Assembly (NCBI GenBank): GCA_964512325.1
Contig: CAZEGN010000005.1
Location: forward strand, 1-64,000
Source: JACQZO01 sp964512325
Lineage (GTDB): Bacteria > Patescibacteriota > Gracilibacteria > RBG-16-42-10
Direction: 5' to 3'
DNA length: 64,000 nt
The position numbers were made by a program, and so were the translations under genes. The notes under the pieces are model-generated. The model worked only from the letters and a program-made list of their open reading frames with translations, had not been told where the DNA came from and did not search any database. Below, in pieces: positions 25,315 to 33,912 of the stretch (position 1 is its first letter; every line of letters starts with the position of its first letter).

Positions 25315-25998
25315 ATGAATAAACCTTTTCAAATTGTAGGATTGAGTACTTTAGCACTAGTATTGAGCAGTTGTAGTCAAACAGCTGCTCCTGGGGCTTC
25401 TTATTATAATACTCAGACCCCTACCCCTACTGTGACTGCTAGTGCATTAATGACACCTACATCTATTATGACCCCAACAGCTTCGCCTGCCGCTATCCCT
25501 GTGACTAATCCTCAAGTAACAATGGAAACATCCATGGGGACAATTGAGTTTACGCTATTTATGGATAAGGCTCCAAAAACAGCTGAGAACTTTGCTACTT
25601 TGGCTAAGTCTGGTTTTTATGATGGGGTTTTGTTTCACCGTGTGATTCCTAATTTTATGGCGCAAAGCGGTGATCCTCTAACCAAGGATAATGATCCTTA
25701 TAATGATGGTACTGGTGGACCAGGCTACACATTTGATGATGAAATTTCAGCCGAGCTTAAAAATGAGCGCGGTATGGTTGCAATGGCTAATCGTGGACCT
25801 AATACGAATGGTAGTCAGTTTTTCATTAATGTTGTTGATAATCACTTTTTAGATGGCAAATATTCTGTATTTGCCCAAGTGACAAAGGGCATGGAAATTG
25901 TTGATGCTATTACTAAGGTGGCTACCAATACTACTGATCCTCGTTTAAAAGATAGACCATTGAAGGCTATTAAGATCAACAAGGTGACAGTAAAGTAG
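25315..25998 (+). CDS. cyclophilin-type peptidyl-prolyl isomerase, lipoprotein
   Basis: The 227-aa protein has a lipoprotein signal peptide with lipobox LSSC (Cys near residue 22), a Thr/Pro/Ala-rich linker to about residue 62, and a cyclophilin domain: FHRVIPNFMAQSGDP, GSQFFINVVDNHFLDGKY, VFAQVTKGMEIVDAI. It should fold exported proteins by proline isomerisation at the outer face of the membrane. It lies in the rpsB-tsf-frr block in the place where pyrH is often found. Confidence 0.93.
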   Translation: MNKPFQIVGLSTLALVLSSCSQTAAPGASYYNTQTPTPTVTASALMTPTSIMTPTASPAAIPVTNPQVTMETSMGTIEFTLFMDKAPKTAENFATLAKSGFYDGVLFHRVIPNFMAQSGDPLTKDNDPYNDGTGGPGYTFDDEISAELKNERGMVAMANRGPNTNGSQFFINVVDNHFLDGKYSVFAQVTKGMEIVDAITKVATNTTDPRLKDRPLKAIKINKVTVK

Positions 25999-26063
25999 GG
26001 AGTGGAAATTATCGCTGATAGATTATAAAGTAGAGATTGAGGAAATACTAAAATAATACATTT

Positions 26064-26618
26064 ATGCATACTGCAATCAGTCAGGCAAAAAATGAGATTC
26101 AGGCAGCAGTCGATCATTTGAAGCATGCTTTTAGCCAAATCCAAGCTGGCCGTGCTTCCACTGCTTTAGTGGAGGATTTGATGGTGGAAAGTTATGGCAG
26201 CATGATGTCTTTAAAAAGTGTGGCAACCATTAATACACCTGACGCTAGTACTATTGTCATTCAGCCTTGGGATAAGAGTTTGGTGAGTGCAATTGAAAAG
26301 ACTATTCAGACCTCGCCTTTAGGATTAAATCCTCAGGTTAACGGCTTATCGCTTTTGATTCCTATTCCTAAGCCCACTGAAGAAAAACGAAAAAGTTTAG
26401 TAAAGACCCTGAAACAAATTACTGAAGACAGTAAGGTTACCTTGCGCAATATCCGCCATGAAGCTTTGGCGAAACTAAAACAAGAAAAAGAGGATGGGGT
26501 TTTGCCTGAAGATCAATTCTTCGGTTTAGAAAAAGATTTGCAGAAAGTTATTGATGATAGCAATAAGATGTTAGATGATTTAGCTGATAAAAAGTCACAA
26601 GAAATAATGACTATTTAG
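26064..26618 (+). CDS. frr: ribosome recycling factor
   Basis: RRF splits post-termination ribosomes with EF-G. The 184-aa, mainly helical protein has the RRF signatures QAGRASTALVEDLMVE, TINTPDASTIVIQPWD and the paired PTEEKRKSLVKTLKQ and VTLRNIRHEA motifs, and the final DLADKKSQEIMTI. It has the normal length. Confidence 0.96.
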   Translation: MHTAISQAKNEIQAAVDHLKHAFSQIQAGRASTALVEDLMVESYGSMMSLKSVATINTPDASTIVIQPWDKSLVSAIEKTIQTSPLGLNPQVNGLSLLIPIPKPTEEKRKSLVKTLKQITEDSKVTLRNIRHEALAKLKQEKEDGVLPEDQFFGLEKDLQKVIDDSNKMLDDLADKKSQEIMTI

Positions 26619-26659
26619 TCAGTTCATGTGCAGGCGCATATTCTTTTACTTTAATACCC

Positions 26660-27763
26660 ATGTTTGAAACTATACTTGGTTGGCTGATTAATATTGTGAG
26701 CTTTCTTTTTATACTGGGCATACTCGTTTTGGTGCATGAGTTTGGCCACTTTTGGGTAGCAAAACGCTGTGGTGTTAAAGTGGAAGAATTTGCCTTTGGC
26801 TTGCCACCGAGAATCTGGGCTAAGAAAAAGGGTGATACGGAATATGCACTGAATGCTATTCCTTTTGGCGGCTATGTGAAAATGCTGGGACAGGATGATT
26901 TTGATCCCAATGCCAGTGTCTCTGTCCAAACTAAAGAGCATTTTGAGGCGAAAACTTGGTGGCAAAAGTCGCTCATTCTGTGTGCTGGTGTATTTATGAA
27001 TGTGGTGCTTGCTGTGGTACTGCTCAGTATTGGCTACATGATTGGTATGAAGCCAATTATTCCCGAATCCCCTCTTTTTGACAGCTCATTGCAGCGTAAT
27101 GGTGTGGTGATTCATGACATTCATGAAAATTCATTGGGTCAACAATTGGGTATTCCACTTAATGGTCAATTGCAAAAAATTGATGATGTTCCTGTAAGCT
27201 CTACGGCACAATTACATGATACAATTGCCGACAAGAGAACTAAGGGGTTTAGCCTTACTATTAATAATCAGATATTTAATATTCCTGCTCTCAAAGAGGG
27301 AGAGTTAATTGGAATGGGATATGGTGATGATTTGGTGGTGAGAAATGTAAAATTGCCACCACACTTAGCTGTATATTATGGCAGTATTGATGCTGTTTTG
27401 GTCTTAAAAGAGACATTTGTGAGCTTTGGCCAACTGATTACAAGACTATTTACGCAGTTTGAGGTGAGTCAAGATGTTACTGGTCCAATTGGTATCTTCA
27501 AGATTACAGCAGAAGTAACTAAAAACGGCTTTGTACCATATTTGCAGCTCATCGCTTTGCTTTCATTGAGTTTGGCGGCAGTAAATATTATTCCTTTCCC
27601 CGCTCTAGATGGTGGACGTTTGCTTTTTGTATGGTTGGAGGCAATTTTCCCCAAGAAGTGGAATAAATTGATTGAGGGCAAAGTACATTTGGTGGGTATG
27701 ATTTTTCTGCTGCTTTTCATGCTGGCAATTACCTACAAGGATATTGTGAAGCTCTTTGTGTAA
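26660..27763 (+). CDS. site-2 intramembrane zinc protease RseP-like (M50)
   Basis: The 367-aa membrane protease has the HEFGH zinc motif in the first membrane helix (about residues 27-31), GLPPRIW, NAIPFGGYVKMLG, a single PDZ-like domain (about 150-215) and the second catalytic motif FPALDGGRLLF. Family members release membrane-bound regulators by cleaving them inside the bilayer. It is the last clear gene of the rpsB block; the substrate is not visible here. Confidence 0.92.
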   Translation: MFETILGWLINIVSFLFILGILVLVHEFGHFWVAKRCGVKVEEFAFGLPPRIWAKKKGDTEYALNAIPFGGYVKMLGQDDFDPNASVSVQTKEHFEAKTWWQKSLILCAGVFMNVVLAVVLLSIGYMIGMKPIIPESPLFDSSLQRNGVVIHDIHENSLGQQLGIPLNGQLQKIDDVPVSSTAQLHDTIADKRTKGFSLTINNQIFNIPALKEGELIGMGYGDDLVVRNVKLPPHLAVYYGSIDAVLVLKETFVSFGQLITRLFTQFEVSQDVTGPIGIFKITAEVTKNGFVPYLQLIALLSLSLAAVNIIPFPALDGGRLLFVWLEAIFPKKWNKLIEGKVHLVGMIFLLLFMLAITYKDIVKLFV

Positions 27764-27798
27764 TTATTTAAATTCGGTTAAAGAAAGTCGTTACCGTA

Positions 27799-28284
27799 TT
27801 GACCTTGTTGGCAAAAGAACTTTATAAGGAAGATGCATTCAATCTTGCTATGCCAAAAAAGGCTTGGACAGATATTATTACCACGGTTCATGATAAGAAC
27901 TCGTATTGTCGCAAGTTGCTTTATCAAATTTATCACAATGAAGATGAATTTGTTGAGCGTCGTTTTTACGAACTAGCTTTTGCTTTATACGCACGTTTCT
28001 TTCAAGAACAGCTAGAGCCTCAATTGCTAGCGGAGTACTTTGCTGCTTTACAGGAAATCGTTACTGAGTATGCTGTTTTGGAGCATACACCTGAAATACA
28101 AACTGTTATTAATCTAGGCTTACAGCTCAAATCATTCCAGAATTATACTGAGGACAACTTTCAGTTGACTAACATTTTGCTGCAAATCAACTATCACGTC
28201 ACTCTTTGGCAAAATAAAAATCATATCTGCAAATACTGTGGCCATAAACTTGATTTGCTAACGCAGCCGGTTAAGAACCAGTAA
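27799..28284 (+). CDS. hypothetical protein with a C-terminal CxxC
   Basis: I do not recognise this 161-aa protein. It is helical, with many aromatic residues, and ends in HICKYCGHKL, half of a zinc-ribbon-like motif with a late His. There is no ATG near the 5' end, so a TTG is used; an internal ATG (about 27851) is an alternative. It follows rseP by about 36 bases and probably belongs to that transcript. Confidence 0.55.
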   Translation: MTLLAKELYKEDAFNLAMPKKAWTDIITTVHDKNSYCRKLLYQIYHNEDEFVERRFYELAFALYARFFQEQLEPQLLAEYFAALQEIVTEYAVLEHTPEIQTVINLGLQLKSFQNYTEDNFQLTNILLQINYHVTLWQNKNHICKYCGHKLDLLTQPVKNQ

Positions 28285-28716
28285 AAAAAAGAGGGAAATT
28301 CGGAATTCGGAGAGCGGATAGATTTAAGCTCACTATGCGGAATGGGAGGAAGAAGTATAAGAGATAAGAGAGATGTAAACGTGCAGGATGAGCATGGATG
28401 CCTGTTCCTTTTCCCCTCCTTCCCTTTTTTCATCCCGACTTCCGTGGAGGCCTGCCGGGGCAAGCCTTTATGCTACGATAGCGGTTCAGGGAGCGTTCAA
28501 CTGCATCCGGCAAGATCCTTCCACTTCGCTTCGCTCCGGTCAGGATGACGAAGAGAGAAGAAAATGAACAGATGTTCCCTTTCGCTACGCCCTTCTTCTC
28601 CGCTTTTCATTCCGCATTCCGCTCTCCGAGTTTCAAATTCCACAGTATTGCTTCTGAGTTTAATTTTGAATTATTTCTCCTTTTCCCTATACTTCTTGTG
28701 TCGCTAATATTCTCAC
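28285..28716. other. intergenic region, almost entirely repeat copy C
   Basis: A 432-base gap between the 161-aa gene and the transporter gene. It holds repeat copy C (28296-28641). Two short plus-strand open frames in it are repeat-derived and not protein-like. A promoter for the transporter gene may lie in 28645-28710 but I cannot pick it with confidence. Confidence 0.65.
28296..28641 (-). repeat. dispersed modular repeat, copy C, with inverted ends
   Basis: The left end reads AATTCGGAATTCGGAGAGCG and the right end reads CATTCCGCATTCCGCTCTCC, so the two ends are inverted copies of one module. Between them the core (CATCCCGACTTCCGTGGAGG, ATAGCGGTTCAGGGAGCGTT, CAACTGCATCCGGCAAGATC) is inverted relative to copies A, B and D. 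This is the only copy where both ends are visible. Confidence 0.8.
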
Positions 28717-29811
28717 ATGGAGACCACTAAAAAACGTCATGAGCTGTATTTTATTGTTTTGCTTATCTTGGCTGTAGCGTATGTGTGCTATTTGATTTAT
28801 TTGCCTTTTTTGTATGACTTTTTAATTGCGGCTTCGGCAGCTGCAATTATGAAACCGCTTTATAATTATCTGCAGAAGAAAACAAATGAGAATAACAACT
28901 TAAGTGCTGCGCTTTGTACTATTATTCTGACTCTCATTATTTTAGGACCAACTGCGTTGTTGGTCAGCTCAATTACCAGCGAGGCATTTGCAACCGCTAG
29001 CTTTATTCATGGTCAAATTCAATCGGGTAATGTTGAAAAGCTTTTCCAAATTCAGCAGTACCCCTGGCTACAGGATACTTTTAATTACATCAGTCAATAT
29101 ATTGATATCAATAGCTTGGACTTAAAAGGCCCGATTGCTGATCAAGTAAGCAGAATGTCTTATTGGATCTATCAACAAGGCACCGAGCTTCTTGCTAGCA
29201 TTTCATTGCTACTGGTGCACCTCTTCTTTATTTTATTAGCGTTTTTCTTTTTTATACGTGATAGTCGGCGCATCTTGCGGATTGTAAGTCGTGTAAGTCC
29301 GATCTCACCTGAAAATGAAGCGATTATTGTGCACAAGTTTACTGATGTGAGCAGGGCTATTTTTAGAGGCGCTTTTTTGACCGCAATTCTGCAGGGCTCA
29401 TTGGTAGGCTTAGGTTTTGCCGTGCTTGGAATTACAGGGCCTGTGTTTTGGGCGTTTATCAGTTCATTTTTTGCGCTAATGCCTTTAGGTACGGTGGTTG
29501 TGTGGCTGCCGGCCAGTATCATATTGTTTGTCACTGGTTCTTATTGGCAAGCAATTGCATTGTTTGTCTGGGGAACGTTAATTGTGGGCAGCATTGATAA
29601 CTTGCTGCGTCCCTATTTAATGGGTAACCGTACACATTTGCCTGCAATTGTAATTTTCTTCGCAGTATTGGGTGGTATCAATCAGTTTGGCACTATGGGT
29701 ATAGTCATTGGTCCTATGATTACTCTTTTCTTCCTCACTCTTTTAGAGATGTATGGCGTGAAGATTAAGTCTGGAGAAAACCCAAAAAAGAACGCCGATG
29801 GCTTGGTGTAA
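28717..29811 (+). CDS. AI-2E family (PerM-like) transporter
   Basis: The 364-aa membrane protein has about eight hydrophobic segments and the family landmarks: PFLYDFLIAASAAAIMKPLY near the start, SLLLVHLFFILLAFFFFIRD, GAFLTAILQGSLVGLGF, LMPLGTVVVWLPA and a C-terminal GIVIGPMI. Members include TqsA and Na+/H+ antiporter-like PerM proteins; the transported species is unknown. The 3' end overlaps convergent rnhB by 47 bases. Confidence 0.9.
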   Translation: METTKKRHELYFIVLLILAVAYVCYLIYLPFLYDFLIAASAAAIMKPLYNYLQKKTNENNNLSAALCTIILTLIILGPTALLVSSITSEAFATASFIHGQIQSGNVEKLFQIQQYPWLQDTFNYISQYIDINSLDLKGPIADQVSRMSYWIYQQGTELLASISLLLVHLFFILLAFFFFIRDSRRILRIVSRVSPISPENEAIIVHKFTDVSRAIFRGAFLTAILQGSLVGLGFAVLGITGPVFWAFISSFFALMPLGTVVVWLPASIILFVTGSYWQAIALFVWGTLIVGSIDNLLRPYLMGNRTHLPAIVIFFAVLGGINQFGTMGIVIGPMITLFFLTLLEMYGVKIKSGENPKKNADGLV

Positions 29812-30367
29812 TACCATATTCTTTTAATGCCTGAATGTGCTGTGTAGTAGCATAACCTTTATGCTTAGCAAAACCATATTGGGGGTATTTTTGATCCAGA
29901 TCGAGCATCAGATGGTCACGTGTTACTTTGGCTAAAATAGAGGCAGCGGCAATGCTTTGACTAATACCATCGCCTCCGATAATCGCTTTTTGTGGAATAC
30001 CAGCATAAGAAATGTTTACGGCATCAAGCAATAAGAAGTCAGGCGTAAGTGTAAGCTTCTTTACTGCTTGTGCCATTGCTCTCTTGGTGGCCTGCAAAAT
30101 ATTAATTTTTTCAATTACGGCAACGCTTGCGTGCATGATGCTATAAGCGAGGGCATGCTCTACGATAAGCTGATAACAGTACTCGCGTTCTTTTTGACTA
30201 AGCTTTTTGGAATCTTGAATGCGTTCAGAATAAAAGTCTTGCGGCAATATCACTGCTGCTACGGTTACTGGTCCTGCTAATGGTCCCCGGCCTACTTCAT
30301 CAATGCCTGCGATATGCCGGAATCCGGCCTGCCAAAGTTTTTTTTCTTCTTGGAGCAACATGAACAA
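29765..30367 (-). CDS. rnhB: ribonuclease HII
   Basis: RNase HII removes ribonucleotides and RNA primers from DNA. The 200-aa protein has GIDEVGRGPLAGPV with two catalytic acidic residues, DSKKLSQKER, DAVNISY, and KVTRDHLMLDLDQKYPQYG. The length and motif order are standard. Confidence 0.96.
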   Translation of the reverse strand: MFMLLQEEKKLWQAGFRHIAGIDEVGRGPLAGPVTVAAVILPQDFYSERIQDSKKLSQKEREYCYQLIVEHALAYSIMHASVAVIEKINILQATKRAMAQAVKKLTLTPDFLLLDAVNISYAGIPQKAIIGGDGISQSIAAASILAKVTRDHLMLDLDQKYPQYGFAKHKGYATTQHIQALKEYGITPSHRRSFLGFLQT

Positions 30368-30404
30368 TTAATGTGAAGTGAGTGGTTAAGAAAACCCAGT
30401 GACC

Positions 30405-30845
30405 TTAGTAGTGGTATTTTTGGTTTTTGAAGATTTTGGTTGCACGATAAAGCTGTTCAAGCAAGACAACATACGCTAGCTCATGCGGCAAAGTAAGGCT
30501 AGAGAGACTGAGCGGTATAAAATGAGACGGCAATTGGTCATGAGCCCAGCCGAAGGGGCCGGCAATCAGAAAGTGTATATTTTCACCAAACTCTAAAGCT
30601 GGTTTGAGCACTGTACTCAATTGCTCTGAGGTATATTGCTTCCCTCTCTCTGTTAGTACAAATACATACTTTTCGCTGGCGAATTTAGCGCTGAACAATG
30701 CGGTGTCTGCTTTAACATCATCGCTGCCTTTTAAAGTCCTTACTTCGGTAGTAATCTGATTTTTGCTGAGCAAATTAAGGTAGTGCTGTTCAGCGAGTTG
30801 CATACTAGCCTCTTTGATTTTGCCTAGGCGAATAATGGTAAACAT
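30405..30845 (-). CDS. rlmH: 23S rRNA (pseudouridine1915-N3)-methyltransferase RlmH
   Basis: The 146-aa SPOUT methyltransferase has the C-terminal knot motifs FLIAGPFGWAHDQLP, SLSSLTLPHELA and LLEQLYRATKIFKNQKYHY. It methylates pseudouridine 1915 in helix 69 of the ribosome. It lies between rmuC and rnhB, all on the minus strand. Confidence 0.94.
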   Translation of the reverse strand: MFTIIRLGKIKEASMQLAEQHYLNLLSKNQITTEVRTLKGSDDVKADTALFSAKFASEKYVFVLTERGKQYTSEQLSTVLKPALEFGENIHFLIAGPFGWAHDQLPSHFIPLSLSSLTLPHELAYVVLLEQLYRATKIFKNQKYHY

Positions 30846-30871
30846 ATATCAAAATCAATTCTAAGAAGAGA

Positions 30872-31729
30872 TTATTTGTCGAGTAGACGGCTCATATTCA
30901 CTTCTATTTTGCTGGAGACTTTGTTTGCTTGATCATAGGCTGTTTGAGCTGAGAGCAGATTTTTGCCTACTTTTTCGAAGCATTCTTGCCAGGTTAGCAG
31001 TGATTCCCGCACTTTGCCTAGTTGGACTAGCATTTCTTTCGTTTTCTTTTCAATCTTTAAGGCATTCAGACCATGCACTACTGTTTGGAGGTAGGCAAAA
31101 AAAGTAAGTGGTGATACGAGCATTACCTTACGATCAAAGGCATAGCGCACAATATCTGCCTGCAAAAGCTTTTCCATCACTCCTTCTGCGGGGACATACA
31201 TAAAAGCAAACTCGCTGGTCTTTTCTCCTACTAATACATATTGGGCGGTTTCGTCGATGCGCAGCTTTACATCGCGCAGAAATTCTTTTTCGCGGCTATC
31301 ATCGCCAAAGTTTTCTAAGGGAAACTTTGCATCAATCGGAATAATGAGGTCATGCATTCTAATCACTGCGTCCACAATGGTGCCATTCGCAAAACGATGC
31401 TGAAGTGTATAGGCATCCATAGGGAGCACTTCCCGCAGCTGCTCACCCAGCATCATCTCACCAACAATGCCCCTCCGCTTAGGATTCTTAAAGATAAGCT
31501 CGAGCTCTCTAATCTGCTCCGTCATACCTAATACTTGACGTTGAGTGCTCTCGATGCTGGCCAGTTTGGCACTGACCTCACTGACTAGGCCCTGATTGTT
31601 TTTAATTTGATCTTGAGCAAAAGAAACAGTAGTACGTACATCTTGGCCAATGTTGCGATCGAGGCTATGCAATCGATAAAGGAGATAGCCTAGTAGTGCC
31701 AAAATAACCACAAAGTAAATAAATTCCAT
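30872..31729 (-). CDS. rmuC: RmuC-family DNA recombination protein
   Basis: The protein (about 285 aa from ATG 31729, MEFIYFVVIL) has one N-terminal membrane helix, a short coiled-coil region (QIKNNQGLVSEVSAKL), then the RmuC nuclease-like domain: KRRGIVGEMMLGEQL, DAVIRMHDLIIPIDAKFPLE, MYVPAEGVMEKLLQ and KVMLVSPLTFFAYLQ. RmuC limits inversion recombination at repeats. A 27-base longer start (31756) is possible but less typical. Confidence 0.92.
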   Translation of the reverse strand: MEFIYFVVILALLGYLLYRLHSLDRNIGQDVRTTVSFAQDQIKNNQGLVSEVSAKLASIESTQRQVLGMTEQIRELELIFKNPKRRGIVGEMMLGEQLREVLPMDAYTLQHRFANGTIVDAVIRMHDLIIPIDAKFPLENFGDDSREKEFLRDVKLRIDETAQYVLVGEKTSEFAFMYVPAEGVMEKLLQADIVRYAFDRKVMLVSPLTFFAYLQTVVHGLNALKIEKKTKEMLVQLGKVRESLLTWQECFEKVGKNLLSAQTAYDQANKVSSKIEVNMSRLLDK

Positions 31730-31791
31730 TTGCAAAAACAAAGACAGCACTAGCATATACTGAAAAGCAAAAATGGACTACTCACCAAAAC

Positions 31792-32000
31792 AATTCGGAA
31801 TTCGGAGAGCGGAGTGCGGAATGGAAAGGCAGAGACAGGAAAAGAGAGGGATAGTTTAAAGGGGGCAGCTCATCACCATCTTCTCTCTTTGTCATCTTGA
31901 GCTTGCCGAAAGATCTTGCCGTTTGCCGCCCAACGCTCCATGAACCGCTATCGTTGCACAGAGCTTATCCCGGCAGGATCCCTCCACGGAAGTCGGGATG
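31792..32000 (+). repeat. dispersed modular repeat, copy D
   Basis: It starts AATTCGGAATTCGGAGAGCG and GAGTGCGGAATGG. The core reads CATCTTGAGCTTGCCGAAAG, CCCAACGCTCCATGAACCGC, TATCGTTGC and ends GGCAGGATCCCTCCACGGAA plus GTCGGGATG. It is nearly the same as copy B. Confidence 0.8.
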
Positions 32001-32156
32001 GCAAAAGGAAGAAGGAGAACAGGAAAAAGAAAGGAACGGGCCTCTCAGCTCTCTCAATGTCCCTTATACTTCTTCACCACATTCTCAATTCTTCATTACA
32101 TCACAACACATCCTTTTCCATGTAAAGTCCTAAAACATCGAGGAGTTATTAAAATC

Positions 32157-32165
32157 TGGTATTAT
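32157..32165 (+). promoter_or_regulatory. extended -10 upstream of the 191-aa gene
   Basis: TGGTATTAT fits an extended -10 (TGnTATTAT). The start codon lies about 27 bases past the expected transcription start. Confidence 0.4.
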
Positions 32166-32198
32166 TAGTAGATCGCAAAAATAAAAACAAAAAAACAT

Positions 32199-32774
32199 AT
32201 GTCGGCACCTTCTCCCAAACAAAGTCCTATTTCGCTTGCTAGCCTTGAGTGCGCAATGACTTTGACTATTCCTACTTTTTCACAAGGCAATATTGTGGGG
32301 TATCATATTGATTCTTATTGCAATTTTCTGGAGGAGAGCTATTTGGTAGAACGCAAAGAGTATGACTTGGCTGGCAATTTGCTGTGGCAAGTGAAACGTG
32401 AGCTTGCACTTTACAATGAGAGCGAAGTGCTGCCCCAGTCAAGCACTATTGTTTATCAGGATGGCACGATGGTAATCTCAACCCGTGATTATGCTGACAG
32501 CTTACAACCAATTGAAGAGCGCCTTTATATTGATGGCGTTCAGCAGATGTGTAAGCAGTATAGCTACGCTGATGGCAAACTCATTGCTACTGATCAGACT
32601 ATTTTTACCGTGCAGGGCACATTTTCACGTCGTCAATGTGACCAATTGATTACACGTGATGGCAATACGTATTCTAAACGGCAATTGCTTGATGCTGAAG
32701 GAAAAGTTGTGACTGATTATCCCGAAGTGGCTTCTGAAGAGTTGGTCAGTACTGGCGTAGCGATTGATATTTAG
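32199..32774 (+). CDS. hypothetical protein with YD-like strands
   Basis: I do not recognise this 191-aa protein. It looks beta-rich, with repeated short units around YDLAGNLLWQVKRE, YQDGTMVISTRDYAD, YIDGVQQMCKQYSYADGKL and DGNTYSKRQLLDAEGKV. These resemble the strand-turn units of YD/MORN-like repeat proteins. There is no signal peptide or membrane segment. It is convergent with the methyltransferase gene, overlapping it by 4 bases. Confidence 0.6.
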   Translation: MSAPSPKQSPISLASLECAMTLTIPTFSQGNIVGYHIDSYCNFLEESYLVERKEYDLAGNLLWQVKRELALYNESEVLPQSSTIVYQDGTMVISTRDYADSLQPIEERLYIDGVQQMCKQYSYADGKLIATDQTIFTVQGTFSRRQCDQLITRDGNTYSKRQLLDAEGKVVTDYPEVASEELVSTGVAIDI

Positions 32775-33886
32775 TTCTTCTCTGTAAAAGAGTAGAGATA
32801 GCACTGCACGCCGCCGTTATAGAGTTTGCGACGCTTTGCTTGCTTGCCAAATACTTTTTCGATAGCAGCAAAGGCAGTTAAAATGTGCCAGTTGCTTTTC
32901 ATGTGTTCTTCATACAAGGCTCCTAGCTTGCGATAGATAGTCTCTACCTCTTTTTCTTCTCCCATGCGTAAGCCATAAGGAGGATTGGAAATGAGGGTGA
33001 ATTCAGAGACAGGGATTTTAAATTCTGACTCAAGGAGAATATCCTGGACAGAAAAACTGATAGTATCTAACCCCATTGTTGCTGCAGCCTGTTTAGCGAG
33101 CGCTAGAACAGTGTCGTCTTTATCAGAACCGAAGATTAGCAAAGGCGGAGACTTTTTTCTGGTGAGAGCCTCAGCTCGGACCTTTTTTAGAAGATCGAGA
33201 TTGGGCCAGGACCATTGCTCGAAGGCGAAAGTGCGCTTGAGTCCAGGGGCAATTTGATTGGCAATCATGGCAGCTTCAATGAGCAAAGTACCGCTGCCAC
33301 AAAAGGGGTCATAAAGCGCCTTACTTGGTTCCCATTCACTGAGGTAAATAATGCCAGCTGCTAGTGTTTCTTTAAGTGGTGCCTCGCCCGCTTCAGGTCG
33401 GTACCCACGTTTATGGAGGCCCATGCCCGATGTATTGAGCAGCACTCGCACTTCGTTATTCCTAATCCAGACATGAATTTCAACCGCAGCGCCAGTTTCC
33501 GCAAATTCTTCTATTTGATACGTAGCCTGCAGTTTTTTCACTACTGCTTTTTTTACAATGCTTTGGCAGGCAGGAGTGCTCGATAGTTGTGACTTATAGC
33601 TTTTTACAGCAACTGGAAAAGCACTGTCTTGCTCTAAGTAATTGCTCCATGACAAAGCAAATACTCCTTCAAAGAGCTCTTCGAAACTTTTTGCCTCAAA
33701 TACAGCTAACTCCAAAAAGACCTTATCGGCAGTGCGTAGCCATAGGTTAGCAGTACTCATGGCCTCTTCGTCCCCCGTGAACTCTACATAACCATCCCCC
33801 ACTGCTTCGTACCAAAGGCCAAGTGACTTGATTTCTTTCCGAAGCACAGCTTCAAGTCCGAAAGTTGTAGTGGCTAAAAAGTTCAT
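32771..33886 (-). CDS. THUMP-domain rRNA methyltransferase (RlmL N-domain type)
   Basis: The 371-aa protein begins FLATTTFGLEAVLRKEIKSL, then a THUMP RNA-binding domain (about 50-160), and a Rossmann methyltransferase: LYDPFCGSGTLLIEAA (SAM site) and ISNPPYGLRMGEE (catalytic NPPY). These match the m2G-forming N-terminal half of RlmL/YcbY-type enzymes. The likely substrate is 23S rRNA, though related enzymes act on tRNA. Confidence 0.9.
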   Translation of the reverse strand: MNFLATTTFGLEAVLRKEIKSLGLWYEAVGDGYVEFTGDEEAMSTANLWLRTADKVFLELAVFEAKSFEELFEGVFALSWSNYLEQDSAFPVAVKSYKSQLSSTPACQSIVKKAVVKKLQATYQIEEFAETGAAVEIHVWIRNNEVRVLLNTSGMGLHKRGYRPEAGEAPLKETLAAGIIYLSEWEPSKALYDPFCGSGTLLIEAAMIANQIAPGLKRTFAFEQWSWPNLDLLKKVRAEALTRKKSPPLLIFGSDKDDTVLALAKQAAATMGLDTISFSVQDILLESEFKIPVSEFTLISNPPYGLRMGEEKEVETIYRKLGALYEEHMKSNWHILTAFAAIEKVFGKQAKRRKLYNGGVQCYLYSFTEKN

Positions 33887-33912
33887 AGAATATGTTTTGT
33901 GCTCTAATGTGC

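Larger units (their letters stand above)
31757..32198. other. intergenic region with repeat copy D
   Basis: This divergent gap of about 440 bases holds repeat copy D (31792-32000), a purine-rich then pyrimidine-rich tail to about 32110, and the promoter of the 191-aa gene. No gene is visible. Confidence 0.7.

Noticed and set aside
28342..28730. Two plus-strand open frames in the gap before the AI-2E-type transporter gene
   Set aside because: They lie in repeat copy C; the translations follow the repeat and have no protein-like pattern.
31897..32133. Short plus-strand open frames after rmuC
   Set aside because: They come from repeat copy D and its pyrimidine-rich tail.
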